Assembly (NCBI GenBank): GCA_020720625.1
Contig: DYOH01000030.1
Location: 1 to 38,859, forward strand
Origin: Acetofilamentum sp.
GTDB lineage: Bacteria; Bacteroidota; Bacteroidia; Bacteroidales; DYOH01
Direction of reading: 5' to 3'
DNA: 38,859 nucleotides
Position 1 is the first letter of the stretch. Each line of letters starts with the position of its first letter. A model generated the notes under the pieces. That model did no database searches, had not been told where the DNA came from, and saw nothing but the letters and a program-made list of their open reading frames with translations. Made by a program: the position numbers and the translations under genes. This document shows positions 8,209 through 17,208 of this stretch, one piece after another.

Positions 8209-8240
8209 TTGGTATCAAAATTATATTCTTGTTACTTTTG
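8209..8240 (+). promoter_or_regulatory. Candidate promoter of the flavoprotein gene
   Basis: TTG at 8209-8211 and TACTTTTG at 8233-8240 with a 21-base spacer, a good Bacteroidota-type promoter. The -7 box ends 16 bases before the ATG at 8257. Confidence 0.55.
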
Positions 8241-8256
8241 CAGAAAGAAATAAATA

Positions 8257-9747
8257 ATGGAAAAATTCGATTTAGCCGTAATCGGTTCCGGACCTGCGGG
8301 TTTCTCGGCTGCCATGCGTGCCATTGATATAAGCAAACACGTTTGTTTAATAGAAAAAGGCACCATCGGAGGAGCCGGTGTTTTCAACGGCGCATTAACA
8401 TCAAAAACCCTTTGGCAGTTATCGCACGATTATTCAGTTGCGGCAGCCGTTAACAGGGGCTATAGGGCATCGGGCTTGCAAGTAAGTTACGCAGAGGTAA
8501 ACAAAGCTGTCAAATCGGCAGCAAAATCAAAAGTTTATCAAATACTATCACAAATAGAAAGCATATCCAAAGGACATTACGACAATTGCAGTTTGAGTTT
8601 AAAATACGGACATGCACGCTTTATAGACCCACATACACTCGAAATAGAAAGAGATGGAGAAAAAACACGAATTTGGGCCGAAAAAATAATTATTGCCACT
8701 GGCTCTCGTCCCCGACAATACCCTGGAATTGAAGTTGACCATAAACGCATTATTGATTCCGATGATGTAATGGACATGAAAGCTTTTCCCGATAGATTAA
8801 TCATTATAGGATCGGGTATAATTGGAACAGAATACGCCACTATTTTTTCCAATTTTAAACAAACCGAGGTGCATCTTCTCGACCGCCAGCACAGGGTAAT
8901 TCCGTTTGAAGACGATGATGTAAGCGATTTTGTATCAAAAAACCTGGAAGAAAATGGCGTAATTATTCACCATACGGCCAATTTGCGCACCATTAAAAAG
9001 CACGACGATTTTCTAGAGGTAGTGCTCGACTACGAAGACGGACACAGTAAAGTACTCGAAGTGGATGTAGCTTTTATGGCCATTGGACGTATTCCGAATA
9101 CAAACGATCTAGGTCTCGAAAATATTGGTATTTTGCCAAACAAATGGGGGTACTTAGAAATTACAGACCATTGCAAACTAAAAACACACGATTCGCATTT
9201 GGATCATATTTACGTTGCCGGAGATATTTCGGGTGCAACACAACTCTATAGTGTGGCCGAAATTCAAGGACGACATGCCGTGCGAAGTCTATACAACCAA
9301 GAAACACGACCTATAAGTTATTACAACATGCCAACGCTCATGTTTTTTAAACCCGAAGTTGCCGCAGTGGGAATGAACGAAAAACAATTGCAGGCATCCG
9401 AAATTCCCTATAGAAGTGTAAATTACTCTAACGCACTAGTAAACAGAGCCATTGCAATGCGAAATACCAATGGTTTTATCAAAATTCTGATTAGCGACGA
9501 TGGAGACGAGCGTATTTTGGGAATGCGGGCCAGTGGGCCGCAAGCTTCGGCATTTATTGTTTCGGTTGCGCACATGATGAACGAAAAAAACAGTCTCGAC
9601 GAGATACTCAAAACCATACATCCACATCCAAGTCTTACAGAAGGCATTCAGGATTGTTTAAGAGTATTTAAAGGAAAATCCATTTATAAGCCTTATGCAT
9701 TTCCCGATTTAATTAAAACCAAAACCTGGCATCCCAACAATGCTTAA
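8257..9747 (+). CDS. Dihydrolipoamide-dehydrogenase-like FAD/NAD(P) oxidoreductase lacking the redox cysteines
   Basis: A 496-residue member of the pyridine-nucleotide disulfide oxidoreductase fold. FAD site GSGPAG at 10-15, NAD(P) Rossmann motif IGSGIIGTEYA in the middle, second FAD motif YVAGDISG, and the C-terminal dimer domain with HPHPSLTE (His457, Glu462), the position of the usual catalytic His-Glu pair. The N-terminal active site, GGTCLNVGCIPSK in lipoamide dehydrogenases, reads GGAGVFNGALTSK here: both cysteines are replaced (Gly41, Ala46). It therefore cannot do thiol-disulfide chemistry by the standard route. A transhydrogenase (SthA-like) or quinone reductase role is possible but unproven. 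Overlaps the following membrane methyltransferase gene by 8 bp, so the two are probably co-translated. Confidence 0.85.
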   Translation: MEKFDLAVIGSGPAGFSAAMRAIDISKHVCLIEKGTIGGAGVFNGALTSKTLWQLSHDYSVAAAVNRGYRASGLQVSYAEVNKAVKSAAKSKVYQILSQIESISKGHYDNCSLSLKYGHARFIDPHTLEIERDGEKTRIWAEKIIIATGSRPRQYPGIEVDHKRIIDSDDVMDMKAFPDRLIIIGSGIIGTEYATIFSNFKQTEVHLLDRQHRVIPFEDDDVSDFVSKNLEENGVIIHHTANLRTIKKHDDFLEVVLDYEDGHSKVLEVDVAFMAIGRIPNTNDLGLENIGILPNKWGYLEITDHCKLKTHDSHLDHIYVAGDISGATQLYSVAEIQGRHAVRSLYNQETRPISYYNMPTLMFFKPEVAAVGMNEKQLQASEIPYRSVNYSNALVNRAIAMRNTNGFIKILISDDGDERILGMRASGPQASAFIVSVAHMMNEKNSLDEILKTIHPHPSLTEGIQDCLRVFKGKSIYKPYAFPDLIKTKTWHPNNA

Positions 9748-10279
9748 TTATTCATTTAGTGTAACAAACGTATTCTGGTTTGTGCTTATTAACCTAGTAT
9801 TTAGCAGGGGGCTTTTCCTTTTGTTTCCGGAATATGTAAGCAAAAGATTTTCGCCCACTCCAAAGCTTATTCCTTATACAGCACTAAGCAATAGTGCATT
9901 GCTTATATTTTCGCTTTTTACCATCGTGCTACCTGCGCACAATTCTTTTCTAATTCTGGCAACGGGTATAATAATTTTCATTTTAGGGCTGATACTCACA
10001 ATTAGCGGCATTTTTTTCTTTGCCATCAACGAGCCCGACCGAATGGTAAAAACAGGCGTTTATAAATATTTTCGCCATCCGGTATATTTTGGAAATTATA
10101 TACAATTAGCAGGAATAACTATATATTCATTTTCGTTTGAATTGGCACTATTTGCTATCTTACACATTATTTTTCATCATTTTATCATTGTTCAGGAAGA
10201 AAAAGATTTAATCAGATTTTATACAGATTATCGGCCATATAAACAAAATACCCGTAGATTTTTTTTTTCTGATTATTAG
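9740..10279 (+). CDS. Isoprenylcysteine carboxyl methyltransferase (ICMT)/NnrU-like membrane protein
   Basis: A 179-residue protein with about four to five membrane segments and the C-terminal SAM-binding signature of ICMT/PEMT membrane methyltransferases: GVYKYFRHPVYFGNY (106-120), the EE pair at 153-154 and RFYTDYRPYKQNTRRF. Bacterial members methylate largely unknown, often lipid or quinone-like, substrates. The start codon lies within the end of the flavoprotein gene (8-bp overlap). Its stop overlaps the stop of the convergent PepSY-type gene, leaving no room for a terminator. Confidence 0.75.
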   Translation: MLNYSFSVTNVFWFVLINLVFSRGLFLLFPEYVSKRFSPTPKLIPYTALSNSALLIFSLFTIVLPAHNSFLILATGIIIFILGLILTISGIFFFAINEPDRMVKTGVYKYFRHPVYFGNYIQLAGITIYSFSFELALFAILHIIFHHFIIVQEEKDLIRFYTDYRPYKQNTRRFFFSDY

Positions 10280-10830
10280 AAAAAGAGCAACAATAGCAAT
10301 GGAATAAGTATGCCCAATGCCACATAAATACCGCCTCGTCCGATAAATCCTTTATGCCCCCTAACCATTATCAATGCGCTAAGTGCAAAAAAGATTAAAG
10401 CACCTGCAAAAATATCCGAAAACCATTTCCACCAAACATGGGGGTTGTAGTGCAAAAAATTTACCTGATAGAAAAACCATCTCTTTTGAAGCAATTCAAC
10501 CTGAGCACTTCTTTCAGCAATATTAACCGTTACCGACGAACCACCGGCAAGGTATATTTTTAAACGCTCGTTGGGCAGATATGCATAAGTTCTGTAATTC
10601 TCTTCCTGATCTAGCGAATTCAATAATTGAGTAACAAAAACATCAGCCGAATCCTTTAAATTAAAATCCTGCTCAATTTTTTTCTCGAAATAAACGACAG
10701 AATAATTTGGATTCCAGTCTTTTATGTGATTTAATGCGATACCGGAAAATCCATATATTAAACTTATACCAACAAAGAAAAAACCTAAATCACGATGCAA
10801 TAGCCGCACCCATCTTCTTATTTCTTTCAT
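10276..10830 (-). CDS. PepSY-associated transmembrane protein
   Basis: A 184-residue inner-membrane protein. It begins RRWVRLLHRDLGFFFVGISL, the typical first helix of PepSY-associated TM proteins, followed by GFSGIALNHIKDWNP. A periplasmic domain (about 35-130) precedes two C-terminal helices (about 138-158 and 163-183). Related proteins often accompany iron or heme uptake or cytochrome biogenesis. Upstream on the same strand lies an OB-fold lipoprotein, separated by 217 bp and a terminator-like hairpin, so co-transcription is uncertain. Convergent with the methyltransferase gene; the stops overlap. Confidence 0.75.
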   Translation of the reverse strand: MKEIRRWVRLLHRDLGFFFVGISLIYGFSGIALNHIKDWNPNYSVVYFEKKIEQDFNLKDSADVFVTQLLNSLDQEENYRTYAYLPNERLKIYLAGGSSVTVNIAERSAQVELLQKRWFFYQVNFLHYNPHVWWKWFSDIFAGALIFFALSALIMVRGHKGFIGRGGIYVALGILIPLLLLLFF

Positions 10831-10950
10831 TTAAGAATATTTTTACGAATTAATCAGACCATTTCTGAAATAAATGGATACATCCACAAAGTAAAAAATA
10901 TTATTTTTGAGAAAGCGGAAAAAATCTCAAAAATAAAAAACATTAAAAAT

Positions 10951-10976
10951 GCCACTAATTAAAAACAATCAGTGGC
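10951..10976 (-). terminator. Terminator-like hairpin after the OB-fold lipoprotein gene
   Basis: Arms GCCACTAATT (10951-10960) and AATCAGTGGC (10967-10976) pair with one G-T over a 6-base loop. On the minus strand it is followed by ATTTTTAATG. It separates the lipoprotein gene from the PepSY-type gene. Confidence 0.6.
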
Positions 10977-11047
10977 GTATTTATAGAAATAAATGTCTGC
11001 AAACTATTTAAATTGAAAAAAACCAGGACTTCAGAAAAATGCAGTCT

Positions 11048-11557
11048 TTATTTAGAAACAACTTCGTGAGACAGATATTTTAATGAATAAAAGGACAAAT
11101 GGTCTACCCCTGCAGTTTTCATAGAATCTCTATAAAAAGTTACTTTATTTTTGGTAGCTTCAAGTTCGTCTTCAGATTTTTCGCCTTCTTTATGCGAATT
11201 CTGGCAATCTTCTTCCATTTTCAAACAAGTAGATTCATCAATTCTGGTTTCTTCCACCAAGCCAGTAAGAATAATTTCGCTGCCATTTAAGTTTTCATCA
11301 AGTCTTTCGTCAGCATAAGCATGCAAATCGTTGCCTTCGCTCACAAGCAAAAGTTTCTTGCCGCCATGCTTGCACACATGGTCTACGACCCCTGCAATTT
11401 TAACCTGTTTGCCAACCAATTGAGAAGCCTGTGCTTCAAAATCGGCTAGTTTTACAAACACAGCTTCTTCCGTTTTATTACCCTCATCAACCTTATTTTC
11501 AGATTTGCAAGCAACAAAAAAAAGACTGAATAGCACTAAATAAATGAGATTCTTCAT
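11048..11557 (-). CDS. OB-fold-like lipoprotein
   Basis: A 169-residue exported protein. Lipobox FFVAC with Cys17 marks it as a lipoprotein. The middle (LVGKQVKIAGVVDHVCKHGGKK, then EIILTGLVEETRID) has the spacing and hydrophobic pattern of an OB-fold beta barrel, as in CcmE-like and nucleic-acid-binding-like periplasmic domains. Cys and His in HVCKHGG and two more cysteines (STCLKMEEDC) could bind metal or heme or form a disulfide; this is inference. It is the last gene of the minus-strand group with anmK (67-bp gap). Confidence 0.6.
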   Translation of the reverse strand: MKNLIYLVLFSLFFVACKSENKVDEGNKTEEAVFVKLADFEAQASQLVGKQVKIAGVVDHVCKHGGKKLLLVSEGNDLHAYADERLDENLNGSEIILTGLVEETRIDESTCLKMEEDCQNSHKEGEKSEDELEATKNKVTFYRDSMKTAGVDHLSFYSLKYLSHEVVSK

Positions 11558-11624
11558 AGATTAATAAATTTTGATTTTAAGACCCTAAATTAGACTAAAT
11601 TTTTATAATAAACAATAACATTTC

Positions 11625-12683
11625 TCAATATACTACCACAGAGCCACCTGAACTGTTTTTTGTTGCACCGGTTACGCTTTTGAGTGTATTAATACTATTT
11701 TGTAAGCGCAAAGTGCCCAAAAACGCAAATATCAATGCCTCCTTGTATTCAATAATCTCTTTCGGTGGAAGAATAATTTTTAAGCCAGATTTTTGTTGTA
11801 GTAAATCTACAAACCATTTGTTGTATGCGCCACCACCACTAAGCAGCAAGCTGGATTTATTAAAAGTCTTCAATTCTTTTGATAACTGAAAGCTAAAATG
11901 CTCGTAATAAGTCGCAAGTTTATCTTCTGTTTCAATATCAAAAGCGTTTATCAGCGGAAATAATTCCGTTTCGACCCATTCCCTTGCCAAAGATTTTGGT
12001 CCTTTTTGATCGTAGATAGACATTTGGTTAAGTTTGGTGAGCAAATTTGGATCAACATTTCCTGCACGTCCAATACTGCCGGCAAAGTCAAAATCCAAAC
12101 CCAATTCGCGTGAGAGTGCATTAAGTACAAAATTAAATGCGCCGGCATCGCGTGCAATTCGCTCGCCGTAGTGCACCGAATAATTTGCAAATCCGCCCAA
12201 ATTCAAACAAATATCATACTCAGGAAAGAGCAGTTCATCGCCCATTGGAACCAATGGGGCACCTTGCCCCTCTAATGCAGCATCCAAAGCCCGAAAATCG
12301 AATACCGTAGTAATTCCGGTTTTGGCAGCAATTTCAGCGCCACTACCGATTTGCACACTCAATTTTCGATTTGGTTGATGAAAAACGGTATGGCCGTGCG
12401 AAGCAATTAATTGGGGTTTCACAGCGCAATCTTTCAAAAAAACATTTATCTGCTCGCCAATAAACGCACCAAACTCGTTATTCAACAAAGCAAATTCCAA
12501 AGCCGAAAGATGCTGAGCAGTAAACAGTTTTGATTTCCAGGTAGGACAATATGGAACAGTCGCAGCCTTTAGTATCTTAAAACGCCACTGCTCCTGTTCC
12601 TTATAAAAACGGCACAAAGCCAAATCAAGTCCATCGAGCGATGTACCCGACATTATTCCTAATGCGATAGTTTCGTTATACAT
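11625..12683 (-). CDS. anmK: Anhydro-N-acetylmuramic acid kinase
   Basis: A 352-residue sugar kinase of the ASKHA fold. It phosphorylates 1,6-anhydro-MurNAc with ring opening to MurNAc-6-phosphate, in recycling of peptidoglycan. Signatures: GIMSGTSLDGLD at the N-terminus (ATP loop), SHGHTVFHQP, NLGGFANYS, ARDAGAFNFV and SGGGAYNKW. ATG at 12683 puts the phosphate loop at the usual place; the open frame extends 7 codons to a TTG. The S41 protease gene ends 25 bp upstream, so the two are probably co-transcribed. Confidence 0.93.
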   Translation of the reverse strand: MYNETIALGIMSGTSLDGLDLALCRFYKEQEQWRFKILKAATVPYCPTWKSKLFTAQHLSALEFALLNNEFGAFIGEQINVFLKDCAVKPQLIASHGHTVFHQPNRKLSVQIGSGAEIAAKTGITTVFDFRALDAALEGQGAPLVPMGDELLFPEYDICLNLGGFANYSVHYGERIARDAGAFNFVLNALSRELGLDFDFAGSIGRAGNVDPNLLTKLNQMSIYDQKGPKSLAREWVETELFPLINAFDIETEDKLATYYEHFSFQLSKELKTFNKSSLLLSGGGAYNKWFVDLLQQKSGLKIILPPKEIIEYKEALIFAFLGTLRLQNSINTLKSVTGATKNSSGGSVVVY

Positions 12684-12708
12684 GCTTAAAAATAAATAAT
12701 TCAAACAT

Positions 12709-13731
12709 TTACTTCAATAAATTATTATGTTTCGATTGAATATGAAGGATGGCAAATTCAATATAAGTATCTCTATTCGCCAACACATCTTCCTGCAGAA
12801 AATTAATTGCAATGTGCGGCGGAACGCCCATCTCTATATTAAAGCCGTCGGGACTAAATGTTTGGGTAGTAGAAAAACGAGCAATCCATCCGTTTGGCAA
12901 TTCAAAAGATATAGGCAAGCCCCCACCCCCACCTGTTGTATCACCGATAATGGTTACATGTTCAAAATTTTTAAACCGATTGGCTAAATCATTGGCAGCA
13001 CTATAGCATTGCCTATTGGTAAGCAAAACAACAGGTTTTCGGTAATTCACGGCAGTGTCCGCTTCAACCGAAAAAGCAAAAAAATCGCTAAAATCATTGT
13101 GTCCGGGGCCTGTTTTGTATTGTTGCAAAAACACAGTACGATCTTTGTCGGCAAATTTTTTGCAGAGCAAATCCACATTACTCAAATAGCCTCCACCGTT
13201 TCCTCTGATATCAAAAATTAATCCTTTAGTATAGCTAAAGTCTTTAATCAGATAATCTAGTTCATCCTCATCTATAACAGAACCAAAGCTAGCGTAATAT
13301 ATATACGCAACACTGTCAATAACGGTATTATAAAGCGGACCTGTAATTCGGTAGTCATCACCCAGATAATATCTTTCGATGATATTAAAATCGAAGTTAG
13401 CGGGTTTATGGGTATACCATGTCCAATTACGCGAAACATCGAAGGCAGAACTTAAATTTACATGCCCATCTTTAAGCACGAACAACATATCGCTTAACAC
13501 ATCAAACAACTCTTCGTCAGTCATATCCTGTTTTATTCTAGGCAGATTTTGATTGTAAACATCCTGCCAATCGATACTTTTTAAAGTAAAAAATGCATAT
13601 TTTTCGTCTACCTCTTTCCAAAGCGTTTCAAAATTGCTCAAAGGAGTATTTTCGGTTGTGGGCTCAATAAATAAAAACTCACACGAACTAAATAGTAATA
13701 AGCTAAAAATTAATATACTGAAATTCTTCAT
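12709..13731 (-). CDS. S41-family (C-terminal processing/tricorn-like) peptidase lipoprotein
   Basis: A 340-residue lipoprotein. The start is set at MKNFSILIF (13731), giving a signal peptide with lipobox FSSC (Cys17); the open frame runs 46 codons further upstream but overlaps the preceding gene. S41 landmarks: KDGHVNLSS (possible catalytic His90), a beta-rich IRGNGGGYLSNVDLL block, the nucleophile region TNRQCYSAANDLA with Ser244, and GDTTGGGGGLP. No PDZ domain is obvious, as in the tricorn-core branch. It would act in the envelope on unknown peptides. 13 bp after the outer-membrane-like gene. Confidence 0.85.
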   Translation of the reverse strand: MKNFSILIFSLLLFSSCEFLFIEPTTENTPLSNFETLWKEVDEKYAFFTLKSIDWQDVYNQNLPRIKQDMTDEELFDVLSDMLFVLKDGHVNLSSAFDVSRNWTWYTHKPANFDFNIIERYYLGDDYRITGPLYNTVIDSVAYIYYASFGSVIDEDELDYLIKDFSYTKGLIFDIRGNGGGYLSNVDLLCKKFADKDRTVFLQQYKTGPGHNDFSDFFAFSVEADTAVNYRKPVVLLTNRQCYSAANDLANRFKNFEHVTIIGDTTGGGGGLPISFELPNGWIARFSTTQTFSPDGFNIEMGVPPHIAINFLQEDVLANRDTYIEFAILHIQSKHNNLLK

Positions 13732-13744
13732 TTTACGTAAATAT

Positions 13745-14548
13745 TTAAAGATTAAAATAGAGTTTAATACCAGCAGAATGGAAAGCGGCAAATCTTTTGT
13801 TTTCCAAATTAATCTGATGGAATTGCCAATGGTGAAATATTTCCCAGCGGTTATGGTTGTGCATATCATACATCACTATGCTTTCCCATTCTAATGCGGG
13901 TGCACCAATAAACGAAAACAATTTAAAACTCTTTATCACACTTTGAAAAGTATTATCACTGAGCTGGGTGAATCCTATTGGAGCAGGATAAGTATAAGCA
14001 GGTTCGAGCGAAAAACTGAAAACAGAAGTTCTCCATTGATTATGCCACAAGAAAGAATGTTTCAGGAATCTAAAATTGCGGGCAGCAGAGAAAGCAGCAT
14101 CAATGCCGCTTAGCACATCATAACTTAGGGCATTATTCGAAAAACTGCCCTGAACACGAACAAGCACCTTATTGTGCCAAAAACCGCCATACTTAAAATG
14201 CCACTTTCGCCAGGATTTTGATGAATTATACAATAATCCATAATCTGCACGGCCCAAATATACAGAATAAGAGCTACTTATATTATCGCCCAAAGGCATT
14301 GCCATTGCCCCATAATTAGCAATATTGAGCATTTGAGTAAATTTTTGTCCATCCCTGTAAAAGCCAATTTCTAAACCGCCACCAATACCGTAGTAGATTA
14401 AAACAGACTGATTTTGATCCTGTGTACTTAGCCAACCTGCGTTCAAGCCTAAAAACAAAAAATTAGGGTGTCTAACAATGGAGTCAGTTTGGGCTTTCAT
14501 AAAAAGGGGAAAAACAATAAAAAAAACAGGCAAGAATTTTTTTAGCAT
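13745..14548 (-). CDS. Exported beta-rich protein, probably outer-membrane barrel
   Basis: A 267-residue protein with a signal peptide (MLKKFLPVFFIVFPLFMKAQ). The mature part consists of alternating aromatic/hydrophobic strands with Gly turns and ends in GIKLYFNL, a typical aromatic C-terminal strand of barrels. I recognise no named family. The start at 14548 is chosen for the signal peptide; the open frame extends to 14650 across the nadB promoter. First gene of the group with the S41 protease (13-bp gap) and anmK. A TAAATTTG box (minus; 14615-14622 on plus) lies 66 bases upstream. Confidence 0.6.
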   Translation of the reverse strand: MLKKFLPVFFIVFPLFMKAQTDSIVRHPNFLFLGLNAGWLSTQDQNQSVLIYYGIGGGLEIGFYRDGQKFTQMLNIANYGAMAMPLGDNISSSYSVYLGRADYGLLYNSSKSWRKWHFKYGGFWHNKVLVRVQGSFSNNALSYDVLSGIDAAFSAARNFRFLKHSFLWHNQWRTSVFSFSLEPAYTYPAPIGFTQLSDNTFQSVIKSFKLFSFIGAPALEWESIVMYDMHNHNRWEIFHHWQFHQINLENKRFAAFHSAGIKLYFNL

Positions 14549-14623
14549 AGTGGTAAAATTTAAAATATGTTTATAAGAGCAATTTGTTTCTGCAAAAGCT
14601 GCTTTTTGATTCTCCAAATTTAC

Positions 14624-14631
14624 TAACTTTG
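14624..14631 (+). promoter_or_regulatory. Candidate -7 box (TAACTTTG) of nadB
   Basis: Fits TAnnTTTG, 26 bases before the nadB ATG. Two bases to its left, a TAAATTTG box faces the other way (14615-14622), so divergent transcription would start from adjoining sites. No well-spaced TTTG partner was found for either. Confidence 0.4.
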
Positions 14632-14657
14632 TGCAAATAAAATGCCTCAATCAATAT

Positions 14658-16232
14658 ATGGAAATAAAAGTAGATTTTTTGGTGCTCGGCAGTGGTTTGG
14701 CCGGATTAAGTTTTGCCCTAAAAGTTGCCGATAATGCCAAAGTGGCCATAATAAGCAAAAAAAGCTTTAACGAAACCAATACCAGTTATGCGCAAGGGGG
14801 AATAGCCGGTGTAACCTATCAACCGGATAGTTACCAGAAACACATTGAGGATACCTTAATTGCCGGCGATGGACTTTGCGATAAAACGGTAGTGGAATTA
14901 GTGGTTTCGAAAGCGCCCGAACAAATACAAAAACTAATAGAATGGGGAACGCAGTTTGACAAAAAAGCTGATGGCAACTACGATTTAGCCAAAGAGGGCG
15001 GGCACAGCATGCACAGAATACTGCATCATCGCGATAACACAGGCTTTGAAATACAACGCGCCTTATTCGCAAAACTTAAAAAACATCCAAATATTCAAAT
15101 TTACGAAAATCATTTTGCCATTGACTTAATTACCCAACATCACATGGGCATTACTGTAACCCGGCAGGATAAAGACATTGAATGCTACGGAGCTTATGCA
15201 CTGGATGTAGACAGAAATCAGATTGTAAAATTTTTATCAAAAATTACATTTTTGGCCACCGGAGGAATAGGTAATATATATCAAACAACCACTAACCCGA
15301 TTATTTCTACCGGAGATGGAATAGCTATGGTTTACAGGGCAAAGGGAATAGTTGAGAATATGGAGTTTGTACAATTTCATCCCACTGCATTATTCAATCC
15401 GGGCGAACGACCATCCTTTCTGATTACAGAAGCTATACGTGGCTTTGGAGGTATTCTAAAGACACCGGATGGAAAAGAGTTTATGCATAAATACGACAAA
15501 AGAGGTTCGCTAGCCCCTCGCGACATAGTGGCCAGAGCCATAGATACAGAAATGAAACTTCATGGTTTCGAACATGTTTGTATTGATGTTACACAAACCA
15601 ATCACGATGAATTAAAGCAACATTTTCCAAACATTTACGAAAAATGCCTAAGTCTTAGTATTGACATGACCAAAGATTTTATTCCCGTTGTTCCTGCTGC
15701 CCATTATTTATGCGGCGGAATTAAAGTAGATTTAAATAGTTCCACCAGTATTAAACGGCTTTATGCTGCCGGCGAAAGCGCATCTACAGGATTGCATGGC
15801 GCAAACCGACTGGCATCAAACAGTTTACTCGAGGCCATTGTATTTGCAGACATAGCAGCAAATCATTCGTTAAAAGAATTAAATAATTACGAAAACCAAC
15901 CCAAGATTCCGGAATGGAATGATGAGGGTACATCACTTGCCGAAGAAATGGTACTGATAACTCAGGAATTTAAAGAACTGCAAATGATAATGAGCAATTA
16001 TGTAGGCATTGTACGTTCAAATCTACGCCTGAAAAGAGCATTCGACCGATTGGAAATTTTATACAAGGAAACCGAAGAATTATACGAAAAAACAACCATT
16101 AGCCCTCATCTTTGCGAACTACGGAATGCCATAAACATTGGGTACCTCATAATAAAAATGGCCAAGCGCCGTAAAGAGAGCCGAGGTTTGCATTATACGC
16201 TGGATTATCCACAAAAAAATAAAATGCATTAA
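14658..16232 (+). CDS. nadB: L-aspartate oxidase
   Basis: A 524-residue FAD enzyme of the succinate dehydrogenase/fumarate reductase flavoprotein family, oxidising L-aspartate to iminoaspartate for NAD synthesis. FAD site LGSGLAGLSFA at the N-terminus; TSYAQGGIAGV (typical NadB loop); HHRDNTGFEIQRAL with active-site residues; ENMEFVQFHPTAL; RGSLAPRDIVARAID; AAHYLCGGIKVD; ESASTGLHGANRLASNSLLE. The HRDNTG and AHY.CGG blocks favour NadB over SdhA/FrdA. ATG at 14658 is preferred over upstream codons because it puts the FAD loop near the N-terminus. nadA and nadC are not adjacent. Confidence 0.94.
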   Translation: MEIKVDFLVLGSGLAGLSFALKVADNAKVAIISKKSFNETNTSYAQGGIAGVTYQPDSYQKHIEDTLIAGDGLCDKTVVELVVSKAPEQIQKLIEWGTQFDKKADGNYDLAKEGGHSMHRILHHRDNTGFEIQRALFAKLKKHPNIQIYENHFAIDLITQHHMGITVTRQDKDIECYGAYALDVDRNQIVKFLSKITFLATGGIGNIYQTTTNPIISTGDGIAMVYRAKGIVENMEFVQFHPTALFNPGERPSFLITEAIRGFGGILKTPDGKEFMHKYDKRGSLAPRDIVARAIDTEMKLHGFEHVCIDVTQTNHDELKQHFPNIYEKCLSLSIDMTKDFIPVVPAAHYLCGGIKVDLNSSTSIKRLYAAGESASTGLHGANRLASNSLLEAIVFADIAANHSLKELNNYENQPKIPEWNDEGTSLAEEMVLITQEFKELQMIMSNYVGIVRSNLRLKRAFDRLEILYKETEELYEKTTISPHLCELRNAINIGYLIIKMAKRRKESRGLHYTLDYPQKNKMH

Positions 16233-16410
16233 CTTGTATATTAATTTTTTTTAACAAAAATGAAATTCGCAAAAAAAATGAGACAAAACACATAACACTA
16301 TCAGACAGCAACTTACGACATAGAATATGGAAAGTAGAAATATTTGAATCAAAATAAGCGAGATAAAATTTTCGCAAAAAAACTACGTTTAACTGACAGA
16401 TCTTGTTTAC

Positions 16411-17196
16411 ATGAAAAAACTATTTTATTTAGCACTTCTTTTTGCACTTATGAGTATTTCTCTAACTCATAACAAATTAGAAAATTTTAAAAACGATAAT
16501 GTTTTTACCAATGGCGAATATCTGAAATTTGAGGCAGGATATGGCTGGATTGTGGGTGGAGAAGCAGAATTAACGCTCGAAAGTAAAAAATACAGGGGTA
16601 AAGATGTTTATTATGCCAAGGGAAGTGCAAAAACCATTGGTATTGCAGATGCACTATATAAGGTACACGATATATACGAAAGTTATTTCGACCCGCGAAC
16701 AGGCTTACCTGTATACGCTATTGAAGATCAGAAAGAAGGTCCCAGATACCGATATCACATTGAACTGGATTTTATGCACGAGAAAAATCAGGTAAAAACA
16801 TCCAAAAAAGAAAATCCAGATAGTATTCCTTCACGAACATTCGATATTCTATCGGCCTTTTATCAATTGCGCAATGTGATAAACCCAAATATAAAACCCG
16901 GCCAGCAAGTAAAACTACATACTTATTTCCAAGGCAAAAACTGGGATTTGATTGTACGCTTTATTAGATACGAAACCGTAAATTTAAGTTTTGGCAAAGT
17001 TGAATGCTACAAGTTTTTGCCAGTTGTGCAAAAAGGAGATGTTTTTACCGACGAAGACGCCCTTAGTATCTGGGTTTCAAAAGATGATGCCAAAATACCC
17101 GTAAAAGTAGAATTCGACCTGATGGTAGGTTCCTTTAAAGCCCAATTAGTTGATTATAAAGGCTTAAAATATCCAATTAATGTTAAACAAAAATAA
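16411..17196 (+). CDS. DUF3108-domain exported protein
   Basis: A 261-residue protein with an N-terminal signal peptide, then a DUF3108-type domain. Recognisable blocks: FTNGEYLKFEAGYGWIVGGEAEL, AKTIGIADALYKVHDIYESY, PVYAIEDQKEGPRYRYHIEL, and the SRTFDILSAFYQLRN block. It is a beta-rich envelope protein of unknown function, widely found in Gram-negative bacteria, perhaps LolA-like in fold. Only 12 bp separate it from the next lipoprotein gene, so an operon of three exported proteins is likely. Confidence 0.8.
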   Translation: MKKLFYLALLFALMSISLTHNKLENFKNDNVFTNGEYLKFEAGYGWIVGGEAELTLESKKYRGKDVYYAKGSAKTIGIADALYKVHDIYESYFDPRTGLPVYAIEDQKEGPRYRYHIELDFMHEKNQVKTSKKENPDSIPSRTFDILSAFYQLRNVINPNIKPGQQVKLHTYFQGKNWDLIVRFIRYETVNLSFGKVECYKFLPVVQKGDVFTDEDALSIWVSKDDAKIPVKVEFDLMVGSFKAQLVDYKGLKYPINVKQK

Positions 17197-17208
17197 AACT
17201 GAAAAACG

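Noticed and set aside
13732-13869. Upstream extension of the S41 peptidase frame
   Set aside because: It would overlap the preceding outer-membrane-like gene, and the lipobox signal peptide begins at the internal ATG 13731.
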